NCBI GenBank assembly: GCA_963715825.1
Contig: CAVQSI010000041.1
Span: 186,001-250,000, forward strand
Direction: 5' to 3'
DNA: 64,000 bases
Source of the DNA: Sva-07 sp963715825
GTDB taxonomy: Bacteria; Actinomycetota; Acidimicrobiia; Acidimicrobiales; Ilumatobacteraceae
A program made the position numbers and the translations under genes. This document shows positions 24,749-32,431 of this stretch, piece after piece. The stretch's first letter is position 1. Every line of letters starts with the position of its first letter. The notes beneath the pieces were generated by a model. That model saw only the letters and a program-made list of their open reading frames with translations, had not been told where the DNA came from and ran no database searches.

Positions 24749-25126
24749 TCAGTATTCGTAGTACGGCTGTTGGCTGTACTTGTTCCGCCAGCCATCCTCG
24801 CCGATGTATTCGGTTTCGAGGCCAAAGAAGTCAGTTGATCCGACGAGTTCCACTGGCTGCTCATCGGGATTTCTCACCCACCGGAGTTCGATGGCAGCGT
24901 TGTCGATGGCGTCCAGCAGCCGGAAAATCGCCTCGTCGACGCCGTTGCACGCAGCCATCTGCAGTCGTTCCGCATCATCGGCTGCCGCCCACGCTGCGCC
25001 AAGAGCTCCGGAGTACTCGCCGTTGACGAGGCTCAACCCGGCGGCCACTGCAGGGTCGCGGACCTGGTCGATCAGCTTCGCAACGAACAACTCGCCAATG
25101 GTGCGCTCGTCTCCGGTATCAGTCAC
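24749..25126 (-). CDS. Hypothetical protein
   Basis: A 125-residue acidic, mostly helical soluble protein. The GTG at 25126 is preferred over an ATG at 25189 because GAGAGG lies about 9 bases upstream. Visible features are a helix ERTIGELFVAKLIDQVRDPA, an Ala-rich middle (GALGAAWAAADDAERLQMAA), AIELRWVRNPDEQPVELV, and an aromatic C-terminus (YSQQPYYEY). It resembles no family I can name. Codon use is like that of its neighbours. It sits alone in the gene-poor region. Confidence 0.55.
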   Translation of the reverse strand: MTDTGDERTIGELFVAKLIDQVRDPAVAAGLSLVNGEYSGALGAAWAAADDAERLQMAACNGVDEAIFRLLDAIDNAAIELRWVRNPDEQPVELVGSTDFFGLETEYIGEDGWRNKYSQQPYYEY

Positions 25127-25189
25127 AGCACTGGTCCTCTCGGCCACCCCACGTAGTTCGCGATCTAACGCCTTGAGCAACCAGATCAT

Positions 25190-25598
25190 CCTTGATCAAG
25201 ACGACATGAGCCGACGGGAGCACCGGTGCCCTCGTCAATTCGCCCTCAGTCGGGTCACGGGACGTGCTCACGTGGGGCACATCACTCCAATCTGCCGCGG
25301 CGTGCGCACATTTCGAGCGTACGCCCCGACATCTCCTCTGGAGGCCAACGGACATGTGATTCGGGATTACCGGGCACTCGAGTTGGGCCGCGATGCGGCG
25401 CGTGATGGGCTCCGACAACCGTGATTATCCCTGACACTGACGTACCGTTATCGAGTGCGCCCGATCGGCACCTCGGCCACGTGGCCGACCCGCACCTCGC
25501 GGACAGAGACGGCGTCCGGTGATCGGTTGTCGTGCGAGTTCGTTGGCTGTCCCTTCCCAGCCGAGACACCCGCTGGCGGCGACTAACCTGCCCTGTCG
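25190..25598. other. Spacer with repeat-C element
   Basis: No gene is supported. A clear copy of the accessory-region repeat starts at 25363 (GGGATTACCGGGCACTCGAG then TTGGGCCG). A partial inverted match to it (CCGTTATCGAGTGCGCCC) lies at 25445-25462, so the two can pair through GGGCACTCGA/TCGAGTGCGCCC. Confidence 0.4.
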
Positions 25599-25691
25599 AT
25601 GAGCATGCGGATGCCGTCATCGGAGCGCGTGGTGCTCGGAATCGTTATCGCGATGGTGATCGGGTACTGGCTTCGAGCGTCGTACTACTGA
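25599..25691 (+). CDS. Candidate 30-residue single-pass membrane peptide
   Basis: A very short ORF from ATG 25599: MSMRMPSSER, then a hydrophobic helix VVLGIVIAMVIGYWL and a basic/aromatic tail RASYY. TAACCT at 25584-25589, 9 bases before the ATG, is a good leaderless -10. It is the only plus-strand candidate in this stretch. Plausible from its helix and promoter, but unproven. Confidence 0.35.
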   Translation: MSMRMPSSERVVLGIVIAMVIGYWLRASYY

Positions 25692-25710
25692 GGAGCTGTT
25701 CGCGTGGATG

Positions 25711-25750
25711 GCCGGGATTATCTCGTGCCACGATTGGGCCGTTACTGGGT
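25711..25750. repeat. Accessory-region repeat, copy B
   Basis: GCCGGGATTATCTCGTGCCA followed by CGATTGGGCCGTTACTGGG. Its first half matches the 26582 copy almost base for base and its second half the 26528 copy. It lies about 55 bases beyond the 3' end of the minus-strand DUF6886-like gene (stop at 25806). Confidence 0.55.
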
Positions 25751-25805
25751 GGGCCCCCGCCGATCGCATCGGGATTGCGGAGGGTGGGCGGTGGGTGGTC
25801 CGCAC

Positions 25806-26483
25806 TCACTCGGATCTGTTGCGGCTGAACGTGTCCTCGTTGGCGCCGGCCGCCGCGAGGCCATCGCCCTGCCGAGGCCACTCGTGCGCGTTCCGTAGCC
25901 GAATGCCACTGGCATGCAGCGAGGTCGACCAAACGCCAGCCAGAGGGACGAGCGACGGCATGACGCGGAGCTCGACGGCCTGCGCAGCGAGCGCTTCGAG
26001 CAGATCCCCGCACGGCTCAACCGAGACCGGCTCGACCGAGTCCTTGGTCACCCAGGTCCAGTCGGCGTCTACCGGCTGGAACGATTTGGTAGCGAACTCG
26101 TACCGATGTAGCTCAGCGGAGCGGATCGCGTCGAGCCAGCGCCACTCCACGCAGGCGATCATCTCGGTGTTGCGTGTTCCCCACCACTCGGCGCGGTCTT
26201 CGGGAGTCGTGTCCGGTGTCAGCCAAAGCAGGATCCTGGGGCAGTCCCTCGGAAAGAGGTAGGCGGCCTGGCGTTGCTCCGTGATCGCCCAGACGAGCGG
26301 ACCGTTCAGCCACTCCATGCCCTCGGGACGTGGTGCGTCCGTAACCCTCGGAACGAACCGGCCAATGTTCGGCTCCTCACTGAAGTGGAAGAGCCGTGGC
26401 TGCAGAGTCGGTTCGGGCTCGGTCACCGAGGAATCGTGCCACGTGCGGTCCGGGTGACGGTCGTCTGGAATCGTCACGGCCAT
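25806..26483 (-). CDS. DUF6886-like protein
   Basis: A soluble protein of up to 225 residues. RLFHFSEEPNIGRFVPR, EWLNGPLVWAI, YLFPRDCPRILLW, EDRAEWWG and ELRVMPSLVPLAGVWSTSLH are conserved blocks that I recognise from a widespread uncharacterised family (DUF6886). It is rich in Trp and has a His/Ser/Glu-containing N-terminal strand, but no catalytic motif can be assigned. The ATG at 26483 gives the longest frame; the GTG at 26426 (MTEPEPTLQ) is as likely, since the family starts near RLFHF. The last 25 residues look unconserved. Confidence 0.8.
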   Translation of the reverse strand: MAVTIPDDRHPDRTWHDSSVTEPEPTLQPRLFHFSEEPNIGRFVPRVTDAPRPEGMEWLNGPLVWAITEQRQAAYLFPRDCPRILLWLTPDTTPEDRAEWWGTRNTEMIACVEWRWLDAIRSAELHRYEFATKSFQPVDADWTWVTKDSVEPVSVEPCGDLLEALAAQAVELRVMPSLVPLAGVWSTSLHASGIRLRNAHEWPRQGDGLAAAGANEDTFSRNRSE

Positions 26484-26679
26484 CAGCCGTGCAAGATCCA
26501 GCTGCCGCCCGACGCCGGGTCAGGGACGGGATTATGCCGCGCGCGACTTGGGCCGCTATCGCACACCATTGAGGTCATCGTGGCCGGGATTATTCGTGCC
26601 TGATATCGAGCGGTCGGCCAGCTGACAACGACACTTGCGTCGTGCCCAAAGAGAATCCCGTTTGTGCCAACAAGGAAGG
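26484..26679. repeat. Spacer with two tandem copies of the accessory-region repeat
   Basis: Two direct copies: GGGATTATGCCGCGCGCGAC then TTGGGCCGCTATCG (26528-26562), and GGCCGGGATTATTCGTGCCT then GATATCGAGCGG (26582-26613). On the minus strand each reads ...ATAATCCCG, so each could also supply a -10 box for the gene at 25806. Related copies lie at 25711, 25363, 23984 and 23157. Confidence 0.55.
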
Positions 26680-27135
26680 TCAGGGAGTTGCCAGTGAACC
26701 GCAGACGTCCTCGACTGGCGTGCCCTGGCGCTCCGCCGCTGCACGAACGAACACGACCACAGCGTCCAACGCATGGCGCCAGAGGTCGTCGACGAACCAC
26801 CAGCCGGTGCCTTCCGGTTCTGCGCCCGCAGCGATCATGATCGCTCCCTGTACACAGTGGCGGCGTTTCGAGTGGCCGACGTTGCCGCGGGCGCGGTCCT
26901 CGGGCAGCATCCTCTCCGCGAGCCCGTCGACCTCAAGTCGATCAGCCCGACTCGATCCGCACGCAAGGTACGCGTCGGCCGCAAGTTCCATGAGCGCCGA
27001 CGCCGGATAGGTGGTGCCCTCTGTGTGAAGCGGACGGAGCACGTCGGCGATGTCGTCGACCGCACGACCTGCGATCAGTGCGTCGAGCACGATCGTGCGG
27101 ATCTTCTCGTCATTCGCCTCGCCGCGTGTGGCCAT
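26680..27135 (-). CDS. Hypothetical protein
   Basis: A 151-residue soluble protein from ATG 27135 (MATRGEANDE). It is helical: KIRTIVLDALIAGRAVDDIA, then DVLRPLHTEG, ALMELAADAYLACG and, near the C-terminus, WRHALDAVVVFVRAAAER. A few His and Cys residues (SKRRHCVQGA) are not in a known metal pattern. An upstream ATG at 27183 is possible but adds unlike residues. No family recognised. It lies in the run of minus-strand genes separated by repeat-bearing spacers. Confidence 0.55.
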   Translation of the reverse strand: MATRGEANDEKIRTIVLDALIAGRAVDDIADVLRPLHTEGTTYPASALMELAADAYLACGSSRADRLEVDGLAERMLPEDRARGNVGHSKRRHCVQGAIMIAAGAEPEGTGWWFVDDLWRHALDAVVVFVRAAAERQGTPVEDVCGSLATP

Positions 27136-27479
27136 GGGGCAACGATAGGTATCTCGAGCAAGACCAGGGTGATGTCTTGCCAAGCGCGTACGTACTGGGC
27201 ATTTCGGTGCAGGCGAACGGATGTGGACTTCAGTTCTCGCCGATCGGTGATGAGCAATATCGTGCTGGTCGCCGTCGGTAGGCCACGCCCACAGGCGTGC
27301 ACATCGTGCCGGGATGGTGCTGTCTCTGAAGCTGCTTCCGATGAACGTTTTCGGGCGGTGATTGGTTGCAACTGCTGCGGTTGTCGATGGCGGGCTTCTT
27401 GGTGGCGGTTGCCTTGTGCACCTGGTTGATCGGCCTCGTGGCCAGCGTGGGGTGTTGACCTGTCCGCTCGCCGGGGAGG
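27136..27479. other. Non-coding spacer
   Basis: No gene is supported. A small hairpin CACGCC-CACA-GGCGTG lies within it. A plus-strand stretch ending near 27457 (WLQLLRLSMAGFLVAVALC and on) is hydrophobic but has no start signal and may be chance or a gene scrap. Confidence 0.35.
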
Positions 27480-27782
27480 TCAGTGGATGTCGATCATCGA
27501 TCGCAGCGCGGCGGTGTAGTCGGCGAACGCGGCGCGTCCTGAGGCGGTGAGCGCCACCGCGGTGTTCGATGCCCGTCCGCTACCGCTGCGTTCGATGGTG
27601 ACGTAGCCGGCGTCGTCGAGTTTGCGGAGATGGGTGGTGAGGTTGCCCGGTGTGAGGTCGAGGATCGACTGCAGGCGGGTGAACGACAGCGAGTCCCCCG
27701 CCGCCAACCCGGCCAGGGTTGCGGTGATCCGAAGCCGAACGACGGCATGGATGACCGGGTCGAGCTCGACGACCTCGCTCAC
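27480..27782 (-). CDS. Winged-helix transcriptional regulator
   Basis: A 100-residue regulator. VIHAVVRLRITATLAGLAAG is followed by the helix-turn-helix SFTRLQSILDLTPGNLTTHLRKL (about residues 32-54) and the wing YVTIERSGSGRASNTAVALT, the pattern of small MarR/PadR-like 'winged helix DNA-binding' repressors. It has no ligand or metal motif. The GTG at 27782 overlaps the stop of the upstream membrane-protein gene (GTGA), so the two form an operon. The palindrome ACTTTGTA-T-TACAAAGT at 28462-28478 is its likely operator. Confidence 0.87.
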   Translation of the reverse strand: MSEVVELDPVIHAVVRLRITATLAGLAAGDSLSFTRLQSILDLTPGNLTTHLRKLDDAGYVTIERSGSGRASNTAVALTASGRAAFADYTAALRSMIDIH

Positions 27783-28426
27783 GGCGCTGCGAGATGGTCG
27801 AGCCGGCCACGGGCGACTACTGCGGCAACCAGGAACCCGCCGCCACCGCCGATCGACATGACCAGCAGGAACGCCGGGTCGCCGACCAGTGCTGCCACAC
27901 CGCACATCAGCAAGATCCACGCCCCGAGGGAGAACGCCACCCCGCCGAGGTCGGTGTTCGCCGCCATGAAGATCACCCCGACGATCAGACATGCGAGCAG
28001 CGGTGACAGCACGCTGGTGACGTCGTCTGCTCCGTCGAGCCGGCCGAGGCCGACCATCATCAGCGCGTACGACGCGAACGCCACCAACCAGGTGGTCCCG
28101 AGTCGGCGACCGACCTCGGCCGACGGGCCGAACAGACCGTGGACGCGACGCCCGATGTGTACCGCGGTAACGACCACTGCGGCGGCCAGCAACGCGCCAT
28201 GCACCCACAGCGCAGCGGTGTGGGCGTCGCCGAATGGATCATCGCGCGATGTCAGCCAGAGTCCGAAGAACCCGATGGTCCACGCAGCTCCCCACACCCA
28301 GTACATCAACACCTCCGACGGGGTGGTCTGACGCAACGCTTCAGCGGAGCTGCGCTCGGCGAGCGCCAGCATCTGCTCAGGCCCGACCGGCTCGTCGCCG
28401 ATGGCTCGAAGATCGCCGTTGTTCAT
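27779..28426 (-). CDS. Integral membrane protein coupled to a winged-helix regulator
   Basis: A 215-residue protein with five or six hydrophobic helices (from WVWGAAWTIGFFGLWLT onward). The soluble N-terminus (MNNGDLRAIGDEPVGPEQML) is about 45 residues. The ATG at 28426 has an excellent AGGAGGG ribosome site. Membrane proteins paired with small winged-helix regulators are common in actinobacteria; their function is unknown, though many respond to membrane or starvation stress. Transcribed from the promoter at 28464-28492. Confidence 0.75.
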   Translation of the reverse strand: MNNGDLRAIGDEPVGPEQMLALAERSSAEALRQTTPSEVLMYWVWGAAWTIGFFGLWLTSRDDPFGDAHTAALWVHGALLAAAVVVTAVHIGRRVHGLFGPSAEVGRRLGTTWLVAFASYALMMVGLGRLDGADDVTSVLSPLLACLIVGVIFMAANTDLGGVAFSLGAWILLMCGVAALVGDPAFLLVMSIGGGGGFLVAAVVARGRLDHLAAP

Positions 28427-28461
28427 GAAACCCTCCTGACTCTGTAACGCAAAGCTTCGTA

Positions 28462-28492
28462 ACTTTGTATTACAAAGTCGTGTGGTTGTCAA
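28462..28492 (-). promoter_or_regulatory. Promoter with overlapping 17-base palindromic operator
   Basis: On the minus strand TTGACA (28487-28492) and TACAAA (28464-28469) are 17 bases apart, a sigma70-type promoter. The -10 lies inside the perfect palindrome ACTTTGTA-T-TACAAAGT (28462-28478). A repressor bound there would cover the -10. The regulator encoded second in this operon is the natural candidate. The site is strikingly AT-rich for this genome. Confidence 0.75.
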
Positions 28493-28664
28493 GACCTACG
28501 ACTCCAGGGAAGAGCAATCTCGGCCGCCAGCTTCGTCCCGATCATCCTTGATCCCGACGGACTGCGGCTTGGCGATGCCGACGGTAGGTCCCTGACGTCC
28601 GGCCCTGGCACGGGAGCGCGCTCGGCGCGACCGTGGAGGTGGAAGCTGAAGGAAGGAAGATGTC

Positions 28665-29620
28665 ATGCGCACCGTGCGACTGGGCCTCGTGCTCGGATTG
28701 TTGGCTGTTGCGTCGGCATGTGGGAACGGCGACGACACGGCCACGGGCACGACCCCGCCGGAGACGACCACACCGAGTTCGACGACGACGACGATCGAAT
28801 CGCCGGAGACCACCGAACCCGCCGTGACGACCAGCCCCGCGTCGACCGTGCCGGTGTCGACGCCGGCACCCACTGCGACCAGCCCCACACCCTCCCTCGT
28901 CGACGTGCGGATCTACCTCCTGCGCGACGAACGGCTCACCGTCACCCACCGGCAGGTGGAGGGCCCTGCGGTCTTGCGTAACACGTTGGCCGAGCTCCTG
29001 GAGGGGCCCACCGACAGCGAGAGCGCAGCCGGACTCCACACCGAGATCCCCGACGGCACAATGCTGCGCGACGTGAACCTCGCCAACGGGCTCGCCACGG
29101 TCGATCTGAGCCGCGACTACGAGCGCGGCGGCGGCACGCTCTCGATGACCGCACGGTTGGCACAGGTGATCTTCACCGCCTCCCAGTTCGACAACGCCGA
29201 CGAGGTGCTGTTCTGGCTGGACGGCGCACCCGTCGAGTTCTTCGGCGGTGAGGGCATCGTGCTGAGCGACCCCCAGCAACGGCGAGACGTCGACTGGGCG
29301 TTGACCAAGGGGATCATCATCGACACACCCCTGCCGGGTGCCACCGTGACCAGCCCGATCACCGTCACCGGCGAAGGCGACGTGTTCGAAGCCGACTTCC
29401 CGATGGAGGTCAGGCGCAATGGTGAGCGGATCAGTGACGTCGTCATCGTGTTCGCCGGCGCCTGGGGCAACTGGGCCAACTTCCAGACGACGATCTCGGT
29501 CGACGCGCCCCCGGTCCGATCGAACTCGTCGCCCTCAGCCCCATGGGCTGCACCCCGGACAGCGAGCCCAACTGCCCGACGGACCTCGAGACCATCGTCC
29601 CGCTCACCCTCACGGGCTGA
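28665..29620 (+). CDS. GerMN/Gmad2-domain lipoprotein, frameshift in the last 40 codons
   Basis: A secreted lipoprotein: signal segment LGLVLGLLAVASAC with Cys19, then a Thr/Ser/Pro linker to about residue 78. A GerMN domain follows (VDVRIYLLRDERLT, LLEGPT, ANGLATVDLSRDY) and then a Gmad2 immunoglobulin-like domain (ITVTGEGDVFEADFPMEVRR). The frame shifts in the C run at 29508-29512: adding one base gives GPIELVALSPMGCTPDSEPN and a natural stop at 29618-29620 (318 residues). Unrepaired, the frame runs to 29768. Such proteins are found with LpqB/MtrAB or on spore-less actinobacterial surfaces. Ribosome site GGAAGGAAG at 28651. Confidence 0.8.
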
Positions 29621-30061
29621 TGTCCCGTCCGCAGTGTCGTGGGATCCTCACGGTCGCACCCGACGAGGTACTGCAACGATGCCAGTCGGTCCGTCCCAGA
29701 TGGAGCGACCTGACCGTCGCCGATCTCGAGTTCGAATTCGTCAACTGGTCCAGCCGCGCCGAAGGTGAAATAGGAGGCGAACTGGCCGATCTGAGGTAGG
29801 CGAACGCGCCATATCGACGGCCCCGTCTTCCCGACGGACCCGTCCGCGACGGCACTTCCGATCGGTCGACCAGTTACCGCAACCCGAGCGATAATCACGG
29901 CCAAGAACGCACCGTCTCGCGCTCGGGTTCCGGCGAACTGTGCGGCCAAATCAGCCAGGGTGTTGCCCCATAATGTCGCCCGATCGGGCCTCTCGGCCCG
30001 TTGCCGAAGCGCCCTTCGGGGACACGCGAGGCTGGGACGATGGACGACGAACGACGTGTGC
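29621..30061. other. Spacer between two 3' ends, no supported gene
   Basis: A minus-strand frame crosses this interval (29443-30141) but overlaps both neighbours and has no family features, so it was not called. Nothing else is evident. Confidence 0.4.
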
Positions 30062-31021
30062 TCACGCGTGAGGGCCTGCTGACGAGGGACGAGCGAGTTC
30101 TGCGGCGGATTCGGTTGTGCTGGTCTCCGGAAACCTGACATGGATGGTGGCCTGGATCGTGGAGCTGTCCGGTCGGCGGACCTCGCGTTCGCCGATGACC
30201 GTGAACCCGGCCCGGCTCAAGATGCGCTGGGCCCAGGCGTTCGCCGTTGAACATTCGGCGAACACCGGCGCGCCGCGACCGATCCAGTAGGTGGAGATGG
30301 CCTCGACGGCCCGTGTCATGTGGCCCTCGTGGCGGTTGGACGGCCCCATCCAGCCGCCCAGTTCGACGCCGCCCTCGGTGCTGTTCCGAGGCGCGACCCA
30401 GATCGCGCCGATGGGTCGGTCAGCGACCGACTCGGTCACCGCCATCACACCGGAGCGATGCGCCTTGCCGACGTTGCGGCGGATGTGGTCGACGTTCTTG
30501 GTCGTCCATCCCATCTCTGATGTGACCGCATCGTCGATCGTCGCCGCGATCCTTCCTCGGTCGCTGCGGCGCCCGGATCGAACCGCCGTGGAACCGTTGA
30601 CGAGCCGGAGTTCGTGCCACAACAGCCGACCGAGGCGTACCTGAACTGCGACGGACGCAATCAGCAGACCGCCTCCGAGTGCGACGAGGAGGCCCAAGAG
30701 GCGCCACATCTCGCGATCCATCAGGGGGATGGAACATCCGGGATCGGCGCCGCGGATCGTGCGGGGCGACCACAGGGATCCGCAGTCGACGGTCGCGCCG
30801 TCGAAGGACACCGTGGAGACCGGCCACACGTGTGCCCACAACGCGAACAGCAGACCGCCGGCCGTTCCGGCCGTCACGGTGATGATGAACCGATACGGCC
30901 GCAAACGGGCCAAGCGCTCCTGCACGGCGGAAACGTACTGGCCAAGCGACGGTGAGTCCCGGACCTTGAGCAACTCTGGACACATCGTGAGCGATGAGCC
31001 CGAAAGCTCGGATGTCGTCAC
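30062..31021 (-). CDS. Membrane-anchored GNAT-like acetyltransferase
   Basis: A 319-residue protein of unusual design. Two transmembrane helices (about 43-66, FIITVTAGTAGGLLFALWAH; and 107-127, LLGLLVALGGGLLIASVAVQ) flank an external loop with two Cys residues (VDCGSLW and PGCSIP) that could pair. The C-terminal 165 residues look like a GNAT fold: GAIWVAPRNSTEGGVELGGW, HMTRAVEAISTYW, and VFAECSTANAWAQRILSRAG ending in F-x-x-x-G-x-R. The R-x-x-G-x-A loop is weak (SNRHEGHMTRA). Start GTG 31021. It may acetylate a membrane-proximal or cytoplasmic target in response to an outside cue. Confidence 0.65.
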   Translation of the reverse strand: MTTSELSGSSLTMCPELLKVRDSPSLGQYVSAVQERLARLRPYRFIITVTAGTAGGLLFALWAHVWPVSTVSFDGATVDCGSLWSPRTIRGADPGCSIPLMDREMWRLLGLLVALGGGLLIASVAVQVRLGRLLWHELRLVNGSTAVRSGRRSDRGRIAATIDDAVTSEMGWTTKNVDHIRRNVGKAHRSGVMAVTESVADRPIGAIWVAPRNSTEGGVELGGWMGPSNRHEGHMTRAVEAISTYWIGRGAPVFAECSTANAWAQRILSRAGFTVIGEREVRRPDSSTIQATIHVRFPETSTTESAAELARPSSAGPHA

Positions 31022-31564
31022 GTGTTGACCGTCAATTGGTCAGCCGTCGGTAGGCCGTCAGCGTTCGCAGGGCGAGGTGATCGAGATGCGTCGCCAGCAC
31101 GCTGGGGTCGAACCACGCCGCTGCCGTGCTCGTTGGTGTTGGGGCGAACTCGAGCGGTGATACAGGCGATCCGAATGGGCGGCGCACCTGAGCTTCGTGA
31201 TCTGGATCGAGACCCCGCGCGACGAACACCTCCGTCGCGGAGATGCACACGATGCTCGGCGTTGCCGATGCGTTGCCGAGCCGTTCAGTCGCGCGACAGC
31301 GTGCGACCACGCGGAGTAGCTGTGACGCTGTCCGCGGAAGCGTTCGTGTCGACTCCCGACAACCCTGGGGTACCCCCTGAGTAGGCTTGGTCGCGCGAGC
31401 GCGACCGCACGATCGATTGCAGGGCGAGCCGATCACTGCCGGTCGAAACCCCCGCACCCCCTCCGGGTTCGTGTGTCGTCGTACCGTCACGTACCGCCGC
31501 GGCGTGGTCGCGCGTCCGCGGACGGGTTCGGGCTCGTTGGCCGGGCGGCACGTAGGGTCCGGGC
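31022..31564. other. Intergenic region before the SCO6745-like gene
   Basis: No gene is supported. A minus-strand frame ending at 31032 has a plausible tail (ATEVFVARGLDPDHEAQVRR) but an Arg/Cys-rich front; it could be a gene scrap. TAGGGT at 31553-31558 is a leaderless-type -10 for the gene at 31565. Confidence 0.4.
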
Positions 31565-32422
31565 ATGCTCGCTCGGACGATCTGGTCGCACGTCGAGTCG
31601 GTGCATGCGGTCACCTACTTCGCACCGGAATCGACCGACGCGGCGAAGGCGGCAGGGCTCCGTGGGTTCTGGATGGGCTACTTCGGGTTCCGGGCGTCGC
31701 CGCTCGGAGCGGTTTCGCCGAGCGTGGTCGAGGCGACGTTCGCGAACTTCGCGCCGGACATGGTCCGACGAGTGATCCCGGACGCGTGGCGCTACGCCAG
31801 CCCCGGCGACCTCGTCGCCGTGCGGGCTCGCTCCGCCGCAACGGCGCTGCGCCGGCTGTCGCCACGCGTCGAGGACGCAGCGAGTCGCCTGAACGATGAC
31901 CTCGCTACCGTGATCGCACACGCCGCCTCGATCGGCCGGCCGTTGTTCGCCGCGAACCGCGACGTCGTCGCGTTCGGCGACCCGGTCGAGCGCTTCTGGC
32001 AGTACTGCACGGCGCTGCGCGAGCACCGTGGCGACGGCCACGTCGCTGCGCTGGCGGCGGCCGGCATCGACGGGTGCGAGGCTCACCTACTGATCGCCGC
32101 CGAGCACGGCTGGGATCCGGACATCTTCTTCGCCAGCCGAGGCTGGAGTATCGATCACCAGCACGCCGCCCGGGCCCATCTCGCCGACCGTGGGTTGCTC
32201 GCCGATGGAGCGTTGACCCCGGCCGGATCGGCGCTGCGGACGCAGATCGAAGCAGCGACCGATGCGCAGGCCATGGCGCCGTACGACCAGGCGCTCAGCC
32301 CGGCACGCCTCGACGAGGTCGTGGGCGTGCTGGCCGGCGTGTCTGCCGATGTCGTCGACAGCGGAGCGATCCCGTTCCCCAACCCGATGGGCCTACCGAA
32401 ACCGGACGCCCCGGCGCCCTGA
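31565..32422 (+). CDS. SCO6745-family protein
   Basis: A 285-residue soluble protein. The pattern VHAVTYFAPESTDAAKAAGL, then GYFGFRASPLGAVSPSVVEA and FANFAPDMVRRVIPDAW at the start, EAHLLIAAEHGWD in the middle, and a C-terminal helix-turn-helix-like region (GWSIDHQHAARAHLADRGLL) match the SCO6745 family, annotated elsewhere as SalK-like, of unknown function. ATG 31565 follows TAGGGT by six bases and has no ribosome site. It is convergent with the mannose-synthase gene. Confidence 0.85.
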   Translation: MLARTIWSHVESVHAVTYFAPESTDAAKAAGLRGFWMGYFGFRASPLGAVSPSVVEATFANFAPDMVRRVIPDAWRYASPGDLVAVRARSAATALRRLSPRVEDAASRLNDDLATVIAHAASIGRPLFAANRDVVAFGDPVERFWQYCTALREHRGDGHVAALAAAGIDGCEAHLLIAAEHGWDPDIFFASRGWSIDHQHAARAHLADRGLLADGALTPAGSALRTQIEAATDAQAMAPYDQALSPARLDEVVGVLAGVSADVVDSGAIPFPNPMGLPKPDAPAP

Positions 32423-32431
32423 CGGCGCCGG

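Noticed and set aside
22979..27479. Firm call of an integron cassette array
   Set aside because: No integrase, and no attC core pairs could be identified by eye; kept as a hypothesis only.
29443..30141. Minus-strand frame with a plausible stretch (LPQIGQFASYFTFGAAGPVD)
   Set aside because: It overlaps the 3' ends of the lipoprotein and the GNAT-like gene and has no recognisable family or start signal; not enough support.
31032..31490. Minus-strand frame upstream of the membrane GNAT gene
   Set aside because: Only the tail looks protein-like; the first half is Arg/Cys-rich and unlike any family. Possibly a gene scrap, not called.
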